This document shows positions 1 to 9,500 of a DNA stretch of 64,000 nucleotides, piece by piece. The position numbers were made by a program, and so were the translations under genes. The stretch lies in the NCBI RefSeq assembly GCF_030406045.1, contig NZ_CP128988.1:2815001-2879000 (forward strand), in the 5' to 3' direction. Within the stretch, counting starts at the first letter, position 1. Each line of letters opens with the position of its first letter. The notes under the pieces are model-generated. The model was not told the origin of the DNA. It worked only from the letters and a program-made list of their open reading frames with translations, and searched no databases. The stretch comes from Thiohalobacter sp. IOR34 (GTDB taxonomy: Bacteria > Pseudomonadota > Gammaproteobacteria > Thiohalobacterales > Thiohalobacteraceae).

Positions 1-438
1 GACAACCTGCTGGACGCCGTCATCGGCCTGCCTGCCAATCTGTTCCCCACCACCGGCATCCCGGTGGCCATCCTGGTCTTCGACCGCACACGGGAGAAAG
101 GCGGTGCCAATGAGAAACGGCGCGACGTGGTGTTCATCGACGCCAGCCGCGAATACCAGTCCGGCAAGAACCAGAACACCCTGGACGAGACCCATATCGA
201 GAAGATCGTCGCCACCTACCAGGCGCGCAAGGACGTGGACAAATACGCCCACGTCGCCAGCTTCGAGGAAATCGCCGAAAACGACTTCAACCTCAACATC
301 CCGCGCTACGTGGACACCTTCGAGGAAGAGGAAGAGATCGACATCGACGCCGTGCAAAAGGAGATCGACCAACTGGAGAAGGAACTGGCCGAGGTGCGGG
401 CGAAGATGGCGCAGAAACTGGCGGAGATCGAGCGATGA
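1..438 (+). CDS. hsdM: Type I restriction-modification system, M subunit (3' end only)
   Basis: This is the C-terminal end of the adenine methyltransferase subunit of a type I restriction-modification complex; the gene starts before the window, so the SAM-binding and NPPY regions are not visible. The first residues, DNLLDAVIGLPANLFPTTGIP, are the typical HsdM stretch after the catalytic domain, followed by VAILVFDR. The C-terminus is a charged helix (QKEIDQLEKELAEVRAKM) that in this family packs against HsdS. The last codons overlap the start of the next gene by 4 bases (ATGA at 435), which indicates translational coupling. The identification rests on strong family resemblance and on hsdS and hsdR downstream. 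Confidence 0.93.
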   Translation, partial: DNLLDAVIGLPANLFPTTGIPVAILVFDRTREKGGANEKRRDVVFIDASREYQSGKNQNTLDETHIEKIVATYQARKDVDKYAHVASFEEIAENDFNLNIPRYVDTFEEEEEIDIDAVQKEIDQLEKELAEVRAKMAQKLAEIER

Positions 439-1499
439 GCCCGGAAGACGAAGACATCGTCTCGCAACGAGGCGAAATCCTGTTCTACCAGGCCGAGGAC
501 GGCACAACCCGCCTCGAATGCCGCTTCGAGGATGAGACCATCTGGCTGAGCCAGGCCATGCTCTGCGAGCTATACCAGAAATCCAAGGCCACCATCAGCG
601 AGCACCTGAAAAACATATTTAAAGACGATGAGTTACAGGAAGATTCAGTTGTTCGGTTTTTCCGAACAACTGCCGCCGACGGCAAGGAATACAACGTAAA
701 ACACTTCAACCTCGATGCCATCCTCGCCGTCGGCTACCGGGTGCGCAGCCAGCGGGGCACCCAGTTCCGCCGCTGGGCCACCGAGCGGCTGCGTGAATAC
801 CTGGTCAAGGGCTTCACCATGGATGACGAGCGGCTCAAGAACCCGCCCGTGGCCGACTGGGGTGTGCCCGACTACTTTGACGAGATGCTGGAACGCATCC
901 GCGACATCCGCGCCAGCGAACGGCGCATGTACCTGCGGGTGAAAGAAATCTTCGCCATGGCGGGCGACTACGACCCCTCCTGGCCGGAGACTACCAGGTT
1001 CTTCAGCATCATCCAGAACAAGCTGCACTACGCCGCCACAGGCTTGACCGCCGCCGAACTCATCCAGCGCCGCGCCGACCACGAACTCCCCAACATGGGC
1101 CTGACCTCCTGGAAAGGCGATGAAGTGCGCAAGACCGACGTCACCACCGCCAAGAACTACCTCACCGAACCGGAAATCGACGAACTCAACCGCATCGTCG
1201 TCATGTGGCTCGACTTCGCCGAAGACCAGGCCCGCCGCCGCAGGCAGATTTTCATGCAGGACTGGGAACGCAAGCTCGACGAATTCCTTACCTTCAACGA
1301 GCGCAAGGTGCTGCCTAATGCCGGATCAGTCAGCAAGAAGGCGGCGGATGAACACGCACGGCAGGAGTATGAGCGGTTTGCGGAGCGCAGGCGGGGGCGC
1401 AAGGAAGCCCTCGGAAAAGAAGAGTCCATTAAGGCGCTGGAGATTGTGGCAAAAAAGTTGGGGCAAGAAGATAAAAAGCCAGAGGTGAAGGGTGAGTAA
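435..1499 (+). CDS. RhuM-family protein inside the type I RM operon
   Basis: The 354-residue product matches the RhuM ('virulence protein') family: an N-terminal winged-helix-like part with WLSQAMLCELYQKSKATISEHL, then the family signature around SVVRFFRTTAADGKEYNVKHFNLDAILAVGYRV, then a helical C-terminal half. The family is named from a Salmonella pathogenicity-island gene, has no settled biochemical role, and is often found inside type I RM operons. Here it overlaps hsdM by 4 bases and hsdS by 8 bases, so it is very likely co-translated with them. A perfect 11-bp inverted repeat with a 5-T loop lies inside the coding sequence (646-672). A regulatory or accessory role in the RM system is inference. 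Confidence 0.9.
   Translation: MSPEDEDIVSQRGEILFYQAEDGTTRLECRFEDETIWLSQAMLCELYQKSKATISEHLKNIFKDDELQEDSVVRFFRTTAADGKEYNVKHFNLDAILAVGYRVRSQRGTQFRRWATERLREYLVKGFTMDDERLKNPPVADWGVPDYFDEMLERIRDIRASERRMYLRVKEIFAMAGDYDPSWPETTRFFSIIQNKLHYAATGLTAAELIQRRADHELPNMGLTSWKGDEVRKTDVTTAKNYLTEPEIDELNRIVVMWLDFAEDQARRRRQIFMQDWERKLDEFLTFNERKVLPNAGSVSKKAADEHARQEYERFAERRRGRKEALGKEESIKALEIVAKKLGQEDKKPEVKGE
646..672 (+). repeat. Perfect hairpin inside the rhuM-like gene
   Basis: An 11-base arm CAGTTGTTCGG (646-656), five T, and its exact complement (662-672) lie within the coding sequence, over the conserved SVVRFFRTT motif. The RNA would form a strong stem. Whether it has a function or follows from the codons used is not known. 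Confidence 0.6.
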
Positions 1500-2670
1500 G
1501 GAAAACGATTTCTGGCGAGAGGTGCAGCTCAATACCCTTGTAGACAATGAGTATCCTATTTGTTACGGGATACTTAAGCCCGGGAAATTCTTCCAGGGCG
1601 GTGTGCCTGTAGTGAAGGTAAAAGATATCACCAACGGCATTATTCAGACCGAATCATTGCTACTCACTGACCCTCAAATTGAGAATCAGTATAAACGTTC
1701 TCGGTTAAACGGGGGCGACATATTGTTATCAATAAGAGGCACCACAGGTAAGGTTGCTATTGTTCCAGATCTTTTGAAAGGAGCTAACATCACACAGGAT
1801 ACAGCGCGTATACGGATTTCCTGTGATATAACGAAACGATATGTATTGCAAGTACTAAGAAGCGACTATGTGCAAACGCAGATAGAAAAGGACAAGGTAG
1901 GTCAGGCCGTAAAAGGAATAAACATTAGAGATGTAAGAAAATTATCGTTTTTGATCCCAAAGACCCTATCAAGCCGCAAGAAAGTTACCGATTTGCTCGA
2001 AATATGGGATGCCGCCATCGAAAATACCGAGAAGCTGATCGCGGCGAAGGAAAAACGGTTTTCGTGGCTGCTCAGCCGCCTGATTTCCGATAAAAGCCAT
2101 CCGCGTGGACATATCCGCGATTTTTCCACAGAAGTATCTGCACGCAACCGTGACGGCGCAGTCAAGCAGGTACTCAGTGTTACCAATCACAGTGGCTTTG
2201 TACTGCCCGAAGACCAGTTTGAGCGACGAGTTGCCAGCGCCGACCTGAGCAACTACAAGATTGTCAGGCGCGGCCAATATGCCTACAACCCTTCCCGCAT
2301 CAACGTCGGATCCATTGCCCGCCTGGATGATTGGGATATAGGGGTTCTAAGCCCAATGTACGTCGTTTTCGAACTGGACGAGAAGAGAATAAATTCTGAT
2401 TTCTTCCTGCACTGGCTATCTTCTCACGAGGCAAGACAACGAATAAAAAAGAGCGCTCAGGGTAGTGTACGTGAAACGGTAAGTTTTGGTGATTTTGCTG
2501 CCATACCGTTTCCGCTCCCATCACAAGAAGAGCAGCAGGCAATTGCTAGAACGCTTAACATCGCCCAGCAGGAAATAACAATACTTAACGATCTGGCGGA
2601 CGCTTATCGACAACAGAAACGCGGCTTGATGCAGAAACTGTTAACCGGTCAGTGGCGGGTAAAATCATGA
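1492..2670 (+). CDS. hsdS: Type I restriction-modification specificity subunit
   Basis: HsdS determines which bipartite DNA sequence the HsdMS and HsdRMS complexes recognise. The 392-residue product has two target-recognition domains. The first ends near residue 165 at KGINIRDVRKLSFLIP, followed by a helical spacer (RKKVTDLLEIWDAAIENTEKLI). The second ends at FGDFAAIPFPLPSQEEQQAIA, followed by a C-terminal helix (RQQKRGLMQKLLTG). The first domain is clearly AT-richer than the flanking hsdM and hsdR, which suits the frequent horizontal exchange of recognition domains. It overlaps the RhuM-family gene by 8 bases. Confidence 0.95.
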   Translation: MSKENDFWREVQLNTLVDNEYPICYGILKPGKFFQGGVPVVKVKDITNGIIQTESLLLTDPQIENQYKRSRLNGGDILLSIRGTTGKVAIVPDLLKGANITQDTARIRISCDITKRYVLQVLRSDYVQTQIEKDKVGQAVKGINIRDVRKLSFLIPKTLSSRKKVTDLLEIWDAAIENTEKLIAAKEKRFSWLLSRLISDKSHPRGHIRDFSTEVSARNRDGAVKQVLSVTNHSGFVLPEDQFERRVASADLSNYKIVRRGQYAYNPSRINVGSIARLDDWDIGVLSPMYVVFELDEKRINSDFFLHWLSSHEARQRIKKSAQGSVRETVSFGDFAAIPFPLPSQEEQQAIARTLNIAQQEITILNDLADAYRQQKRGLMQKLLTGQWRVKS

Positions 2671-2693
2671 AAAATCACCAGGAGGATTAGGTC

Positions 2694-4580
2694 ATGCAGC
2701 TAAAATCATTTCACATCTGGAATTACAAAAATATCGATGATTCCAAAGAAATTGTCGTTGATCAAAATGTAACTTGTTTCGTTGGAAAAAATGAGGCAGG
2801 AAAAACTGCCTTACTCCAAGCGCTATACCGTCTGAACCCCGTGGAAGACGTCGAATACGACGAGGTAAAAGACTACCCAAGAAAAGGGCTTCGTGAATAC
2901 TTGCGGAAAGTCAAGGCAGGGAAAGAGGAGTCAGCAAAAGTCATTACCGCAGACTTTGAACTAGATAATGATGATATTGCTGCGGTGGTAGAGGAATTCG
3001 GTGATTGCATTTCACAAGGGGCAATACTGACTATCACAAAAAAATACGATGGAACAAAACTTATTGGCCTGAACATCGATGAGCACAAGTGGATCAAACA
3101 TTACACATCAAATAGTAATTTATCAGGTAATTCTGCCCAGAAGGCGAAAGCCACCAAGTCTCTTGATTCTCTAATTTCCTCGCTGGAGGAGTGCGAAGAT
3201 GATGCTGTTGCCCAGCAACACTTGAGTTATCTAACAGGTGTTGCGAATAAAGGGATTATTATTGAGGTCTGGCAGAGTTGCCTAAAGGAGCGTGTGCCTA
3301 AGATTTTCTTCTTTGATGATTATCGAATAATGAAAGGGACGGCGTTGCTAGACCAAATCGACGCAGAAGCAGATGAAGGAATAAGGACACTAAAGGACTT
3401 GCTGGATTTGGCTGGCATAACGGCCCAGGAGCTGCGAAATAACACAGATTACGAGCACCACAAGGCCAATCTCGAAGCCATTGCCAATGAGATCACGGAT
3501 GATGTATTCCACTACTGGAAGCAGAACCCATCACTCGAAGTGGAATTTGATGTGCATCGATCTCCCGGAAACAATCAGCCAGGTGAATTTCATGTGCGCA
3601 TCAAAAATAAAAAACACCGCGTAACAGTTCCCTTTGACGAGCGCTCACGAGGGTTTGTCTGGTTTTTCTCCTTCCTCACGGCCTTCAAAAAGCTGTCTGA
3701 AGATAACGAACAAATGATTATCCTTCTGGATGAACCGGGCCTCAATCTTCATGCCAGTGCACAGGCAGACTTGCTCAGATTCATCGAGGATGTTCTTGCA
3801 CCTGATCACCAGGTTCTTTACACAACGCATTCACCATTCATGGTTGATGCACACCGGTTTGAGCGTGTTCGCACCGTTGAGGACATAGATAACGAGGGCG
3901 TTAAGGTCTCCTCGGAATGCCTGAGTGTTGATGCGAACACCGTATTCCCATTGCAGGCCGCTCTGGGGTATAGCTTGGCGCAAACATTGTTTCTCGGCCC
4001 AAATTGCCTGCTTGTGGAAGGTCCGTCTGATCTCCTCTACTTGCAAACCATGTCAGCAATACTGTCCAGCGCAGGGCGAGAGACATTGAGTGACAAATGG
4101 GTCGTAACCCCTGTAGGCGGCGCTGACAAACTGGCGACTTTTGTTTCTTTGATAGGAGCAAATGAGTTGAATGTTTGTGTTCTTATGGACATATCGAAAA
4201 AGGACAAGCAGCGTGTAGACAACCTGATAAAAAGCCATTTTCTTGACCGTAATAAGATCATGCAGCTAAATGAATTTGTCGATGCGAAGGAAGCCGATAT
4301 TGAGGATCTGTTTACCGAGGAAGAATATCTTGCTCTGGTGGTCTCTGCATATCCAGGCACCAAAGAAAAACTCTCAACTGATGTTCTTGATAAATCACCA
4401 CGCATTGTCAAGCGAGTCGAGAAGTTTATTTCATCAAACGTACCTGCTGTCAGATTTAATCACTTCGCCCCAGCCAGGTCTGGGCTTAGCGAGTTAGGGA
4501 ATAGTCTGGAGGTCAGTGAGGAAACAATCAATCGGTTTGAGAGATTGTTCAAGCGAATTAACGAGCAGTTGCCCGTATGA
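2694..4580 (+). CDS. OLD-like ATPase with C-terminal TOPRIM domain
   Basis: The 628-residue product has an SMC/RecF-type ATPase head: P-loop GKNEAGKT at residues 31-38, Walker B IILLDEP ending near 348, and a following THSPF motif. A TOPRIM-like nuclease region contains VEGPSD (441-446) and VLMDIS (D499). In OLD nucleases the second TOPRIM motif is usually DxD; here it reads D-I-S, so the metal site may differ or lie elsewhere. A strong ribosome site (AGGAGG) precedes the ATG. The gene lies between hsdS and hsdR and overlaps the DUF3800 gene by 4 bases, so the two probably act together. OLD-family proteins are known phage-defence nucleases; a defence role here is inference. The coding sequence is AT-rich compared with the window. 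Confidence 0.85.
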   Translation: MQLKSFHIWNYKNIDDSKEIVVDQNVTCFVGKNEAGKTALLQALYRLNPVEDVEYDEVKDYPRKGLREYLRKVKAGKEESAKVITADFELDNDDIAAVVEEFGDCISQGAILTITKKYDGTKLIGLNIDEHKWIKHYTSNSNLSGNSAQKAKATKSLDSLISSLEECEDDAVAQQHLSYLTGVANKGIIIEVWQSCLKERVPKIFFFDDYRIMKGTALLDQIDAEADEGIRTLKDLLDLAGITAQELRNNTDYEHHKANLEAIANEITDDVFHYWKQNPSLEVEFDVHRSPGNNQPGEFHVRIKNKKHRVTVPFDERSRGFVWFFSFLTAFKKLSEDNEQMIILLDEPGLNLHASAQADLLRFIEDVLAPDHQVLYTTHSPFMVDAHRFERVRTVEDIDNEGVKVSSECLSVDANTVFPLQAALGYSLAQTLFLGPNCLLVEGPSDLLYLQTMSAILSSAGRETLSDKWVVTPVGGADKLATFVSLIGANELNVCVLMDISKKDKQRVDNLIKSHFLDRNKIMQLNEFVDAKEADIEDLFTEEEYLALVVSAYPGTKEKLSTDVLDKSPRIVKRVEKFISSNVPAVRFNHFAPARSGLSELGNSLEVSEETINRFERLFKRINEQLPV

Positions 4581-5362
4581 AATTTGCTTATATTGACGAG
4601 TCTGGCTGTTCTGATGAGGGCGATGTGTTTGTCATGGCCGGACTTCTCATTGACGCTTACCGACTACGCAAGTACACCAATAAATTTGACCATGAACTAA
4701 AGGAATTTCTTGCCAGACATCCTGGCACACCAAAAGAATTAAAGACCAAGGCATTTATCAACGGTAAAGGGGGCTGGAATAAGGTTTCACCAGATGAGCG
4801 AAAAGCATTCTTGTCTGAGATGTGTGATATTGCCGTAGAGTGCTCAAAGATTTATGCATTTGGCATGTCGTTTCAAGCATTTGAGGCCGCATGTGCTAGC
4901 GGCAAGTATATGGTGCCGTGTTCGGGTAATTATTGGGCGCTGAATGGCATGTTCATTTGCGGGCTTATTCAGAAAAAAATGCAAATCATCAAGAATAATA
5001 AAGGCCTAACCGTCCTCATTTTCGATGACAACAGAGCCCATATGCCGAAAGTATCTGACGGGTTGTATCTGGCAGATCCATGGTTTGATGGACTGTACCA
5101 GCAAAGCAAGAAAGTGAGAGGCAAGACCAAGTGGTTAGACCTGAAAGAGGAAGATCGATTTGATCATATTGTGAATACAGCATTTGCGATTAAATCTGAA
5201 TACTCATCACTTATCCAGATTGCTGACGCTGTCAGTTATGTATACCGTCGCCATCTCGAACTGACAACGGAACCAGAAGCTTACGCTGGAGAGAAAGTAT
5301 TTTTCGATGGACTGGCACACAAGCTCAATAGCAGGCGGGAACGATTATTGAGCCTTGCATAA
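4577..5362 (+). CDS. DUF3800 protein, 3' end replaced by an IS630 insertion
   Basis: The 261-residue product has DUF3800 hallmarks: N-terminal FAYIDESGCSDEG, a central LIFDDN, and a late LIQIADAVSYVYRR. The family is thought to have an RNase H-like fold with conserved acidic residues; its activity is not established. It overlaps the upstream ATPase gene by 4 bases. The last four residues (LSLA) and the stop come from the left end of the IS. If the IS and one TA copy are removed, the frame continues from codon 257 for 22 more residues (GQTPKYEC...HPAWDI) and stops at 6520-6522, just before the hsdR start at 6531. All core motifs are retained, so the protein may still work. Confidence 0.85.
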   Translation: MKFAYIDESGCSDEGDVFVMAGLLIDAYRLRKYTNKFDHELKEFLARHPGTPKELKTKAFINGKGGWNKVSPDERKAFLSEMCDIAVECSKIYAFGMSFQAFEAACASGKYMVPCSGNYWALNGMFICGLIQKKMQIIKNNKGLTVLIFDDNRAHMPKVSDGLYLADPWFDGLYQQSKKVRGKTKWLDLKEEDRFDHIVNTAFAIKSEYSSLIQIADAVSYVYRRHLELTTEPEAYAGEKVFFDGLAHKLNSRRERLLSLA

Positions 5363-6451
5363 ATAGTGAACATTATTCTGTTTTCGTTGTCTATGGAATC
5401 GGGTATGTTGGGAGGATTCCATGGACAGCAAGACGCAATGCAAAGAGCTGGAGAAGCGGCGACTGCGGGCCGGCCGCCTTCTCTTGAAAGGCGTCCCCCA
5501 GGCGGAAGTGGCGCGACGCGTGGGAGTAGCCCGATCAACGGTCTGCGGGTGGGCCCGGCGCCTGGAACAAGGCGGATTGGATGCGCTGCGGTCGACAGGT
5601 CTGCGCGGCCGTCCGGGTTCGCTGGACAAGGCCGACCTGCGTGAGCTGAAGCGGATCCTGTTGAAAGGCGCGCTGGCCAGCGGGTTTGCCACCGAGGTCT
5701 GGACCCTGGGGCGTGTGCGGAAGGTGCTGGACGAGCAGTTCGGGGTGCAGCTGTCAGAGTCGCAGGTCTCCCGCGTGCTGGGGCGCATGGGGTTCAGCTG
5801 CCAGCGGCCGGCCCGGCGCGCCTTGCAGCGCGATGAGCGTGCGGTGCGGGAGTGGAAGACCAAGCGCTGGCCGGCACTAAAAAAAACGCTGCAAAAGAGG
5901 GGCGTGTGATCGTGTTTGTCGATGAATCGGGTCTGTCGGAACGGCCCACACTGGTGCGCACCTGGGCACCGAAGGGACAGACGCCTGTCATCCAGTACAG
6001 CTTCACCTGGAAGCAGCTGTCGGTGATCGCCGGGGTCAGCTTCTGGCGTTTCTACTTTCGTCTGTTCCCCGGTACGATCCGTGCCCCCCAGTGCATCGAG
6101 TTCCTCAAGGCACTCAAGCGCCAGATCGGCAGGAAGCTGCTGATCATCTGGGATGGCCTGCAGGTCCACAAGAGCCGCCTGGTCCGTCAGTATGTCGAGG
6201 ATTGCAATGGGCAGATTCAGATCGAGTTCCTGCCGGCCTATTCGCCGGAGCTCAACCCGGTTGAATATCTGTTCGGGCATCTCAAACCGCATGAGCTGGG
6301 TAACTTCTGTCCCAGGGACATCGGTGAATTGAGTGACTATGCCCGGCGCAGGCTCCGTTCCATGCAGCGACGCCAGAAGACACTGGTGACCGCGTTCTGG
6401 AAACAGGCCGAGCTTCCTTTGTGATGTGTTCATCATTTATGCAAGGCTCAA
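5348..6451 (+). mobile_element. IS630-family insertion sequence, complete
   Basis: The element is 1104 bp with 17-bp perfect terminal inverted repeats (TTGAGCCTTGCATAAAT at 5348-5364, complement at 6435-6451). It is flanked by the TA target duplication typical of IS630/Tc1-mariner elements (5346-5347 and 6452-6453). It carries one transposase gene in two overlapping frames. The target was the 3' end of the DUF3800 gene. The intact repeats and duplication suggest a recent insertion. Confidence 0.95.
5421..6424 (+). CDS. IS630-family transposase, made by -1 frameshifting
   Basis: The first frame (5421-5909) encodes the helix-turn-helix DNA-binding half (GVPQAEVARRVGVARSTVCGWARRLEQGG). The second (5852-6424) encodes the DDE catalytic half, with VFVDESG, LLIIWDGLQVHKS and YSPELNPVEYLFGHLK supplying the D, D and E. 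The frames overlap at a run of eight A (5879-5886), and a -1 slip there joins ...PALKK to NAAKEGRVIVFVDE and gives about 334 residues. Many IS630 members use such A-run frameshifting. No other interruption is visible, so the transposase looks functional. Confidence 0.93.
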
Positions 6452-6530
6452 TAGGCCAAACACCAAAATATGAGTGTGTGGAGTTCTATAAAGACATCAA
6501 ACACCCGGCCTGGGATATCTAGGAGGAGTA

Positions 6531-9500
6531 ATGCAAGGTTTCAGGTTCAACGAAAAATGCCTCTCCCAGATCCCGGCACTGCAACAACTCATCAACCTGG
6601 GTTTTGAATATCTGCCGCTGGATCAGGCGTTGGCCGCGCGCCAGGGAAAGACCGGCAACGTGTTGCTGGAGGATGTGCTCCGTGAACAGTTACGGGGAAT
6701 TAACCGCATTCATCACAAGGGCCGGGAATACCTGTTCAGCGAGGAGAATATCCAGTCGGCGGTTCAGAAGCTGAAGAACCTCAAGTACGACGGCCTGTTG
6801 AAGACCAACGAGGCCATCCATGAGCTGCTGACCCTGGGAACGTCGCTTGAGCAGACTGTCGAGGGTGATACCCGGAGCTTCAACCTGCGCTATGTGGATT
6901 GGGACGACTGGCGCAACAACCGCTTCCATGTAGCGGCGGAATTCAGCGTGGAGCGTACCCGCAGCACGGAAACTGCCCGGCCGGATATCGTGCTGTTCGT
7001 TAATGGCATCCCCTTCGCGGTCATCGAGTGCAAATCGCCCAAGGTAGAGGTGGAGCAGGCGATTTCCCAGTCTATCCGCAACCAGCGGGATGAGTATATC
7101 CCCAAACTCTTTGTTTATAGCCAGCTTGTGCTGGGCGTGAACAAAAACGCTGCCCGTTATGCCACGACAGGCACGCCCGCCAAGTTCTGGTCGCTGTGGA
7201 AGGAGCGGCAGGACAAGGAAGAGGCCGTGGCGGAAAGTGTTCACCACGTGCTCCCGGAAGGAGTGAAGGATACTTTGTTCTCTGGCGAGTTCGCCCCCGC
7301 CCGCCGGTTTTTCGACGCGCTGGAAGCCGAGGGCGAGCGCGAGATCACGGAGCAGGATTGGGCCATTCATAGCCTCTGCCGTCCCGAGCGGCTGCTAGAA
7401 CTGGTGTACAAGTTCACCGTGTTCGATGCGGGCATCAAAAAGATTGCACGCTATCAGCAGTATTTCGCCATCAAGCGCATTCTAACCCATGTGAAACAGC
7501 GCGACGCGCAAAACCGTCGTCGGGGCGGCATCGTCTGGCATACCCAGGGGTCCGGCAAGTCGCTCACCATGGTGATGCTGGCCCGCGCCCTGGCACAGGA
7601 ACCTAACATCAATAATCCGCGCATTGTGTTGGTCACCGACCGCAAGGATCTGGACAAGCAGCTCAAGGATACTTTTGCGGCCTGTGACATGGCGCCGCAA
7701 CGGGCGCGCACCGGGCGCGATCTGCTGGAACTGGTGTCTGAGAAAAAGGCTGGCTTAGTTACCACGCTGGTGCACAAGTTCGACAAGGCGCTGAACGTTA
7801 AAAAATATCAGGATACATCCTCTGATATTTTTATGCTCATCGACGAAAGCCACCGCACCCAGTTCGGCAACTTCGCTGCCCGCATGCGGCAGATGTTTCC
7901 CAATGCCTGCTACCTTGGGTTCACCGGCACGCCGCTGATGAAAAAGGAGAAAAACAACTTCGCCAAGTTCGGTGGGCTCATCGACAAGTACTCCATCGAC
8001 CAGGCCGTGGCGGATGGCGCTATCGTCCCGTTGCTCTACGAAGGCCGCCATGTGGAGATGGAGCAGAACGAAAAGGCCATCGACCTCTGGTTCAGCCGCC
8101 ACACCCAGGGATTGACGGATGCACAACGGGCCGACCTGAAGAAGAAATACGCCCGCGCCGAGATGCTGAACAAGACCGACCAGGTCATCTACATGCGCGC
8201 CTTCGATATCAGTGAGCACTTTCGCGCCAACTGGCAGGGAACGGGTTACAAGGCGCAGCTCGTCGCCCCCAGCAAGGCCGCCGCGCTCAGGTATCACGAA
8301 TATCTGGAAGAAATCGGCTTTGTATCTTCGGAAGTGATCATTTCCGGGCCGGACAGCCGCGAAGGCTATGATGACGTGGATGACGAGCCCACCGATGAGG
8401 TCGTGAAGTTCTGGCAGAAGATGATCAAGCGGTATGGCTCAGAGGAAGAGTACAACAAGCAGATCATCAACTGCTTCAAATACGCTGATGAGCCCGAAAT
8501 CCTGATCGTGGTGGACAAACTGCTCACCGGATTCGATGCCCCGCGCAATACCGTGCTCTACCTCACCCGCATCCTGCGCGAACACACCTTGTTGCAGGCC
8601 ATTGCCCGCGTGAACCGGATTTATGAAGACGAAGGCGGCGCCACCAAGGAGTTCGGCTACATCGTGGACTACGCCAGCGTGCTGGGCGAACTAGACAGGG
8701 CGCTGTCCATGTACAGCGTGCTGGATGGTTTCGAGGATGAAGACCTTGCTGGCACCCTGATCGCCGTGCAGGAGGAGGTGGCCAAGCTGCCCCAGCGCTA
8801 TTCCGATCTGTGGGATCTGTTCAACGAGGTCAGGAATCAGTACGACGAAGAGGCCTACGAGGTATTGCTTGCCGATGATGCGCTGCGTGAGGAGTTCTAT
8901 GAGCGCCTGTCCGACTACAGCAAGACGCTGGGGATCGCCCTTTCAGTTGAAAGGTTCATCATGAACACACCGGAAGAGAAGCTCCGCCAATACAAAAACG
9001 ACCTGAAACGATTCCAGAACCTGAAGGCGTCCGTGAAGCTGCGCTATGCCGAGGCCATCGACTACCGCGACTACGAGCCGAAGATCCGAAAATTGCTGGA
9101 TACCCATATTTCTGCCAGCGAAGTTGTCCAGCTTAACGCGCCGGTGAACATCTTCGACGAAGAAACCTTTTCACAGGTCAAGGAGGATCGTGGTGTCTAT
9201 GGTGCAAAGACCACGGCGGCAAAGGCCGATGCCATCGCCCATGCAACGAAGAAGGCGATTACCGAGAAAATGGAGGAAGATCCCGCTTTCTATGAGAAAT
9301 TCTCAAAGCTGATTCAACAGGCCATCGATGACTTCAAGGCCAAACGCCTCTCTGATCTGGAATATCTGCAACGGGTCAGTGAGATTCGGGAAAAGGTCGT
9401 CAATCGCGAGCATGACGACATGCCGGAAGCCCTGCAAGGTAATGACGACGCTATGGCCTACTATGGAATCCTGAAACCCTATTTTGACGCATCCGATGAA

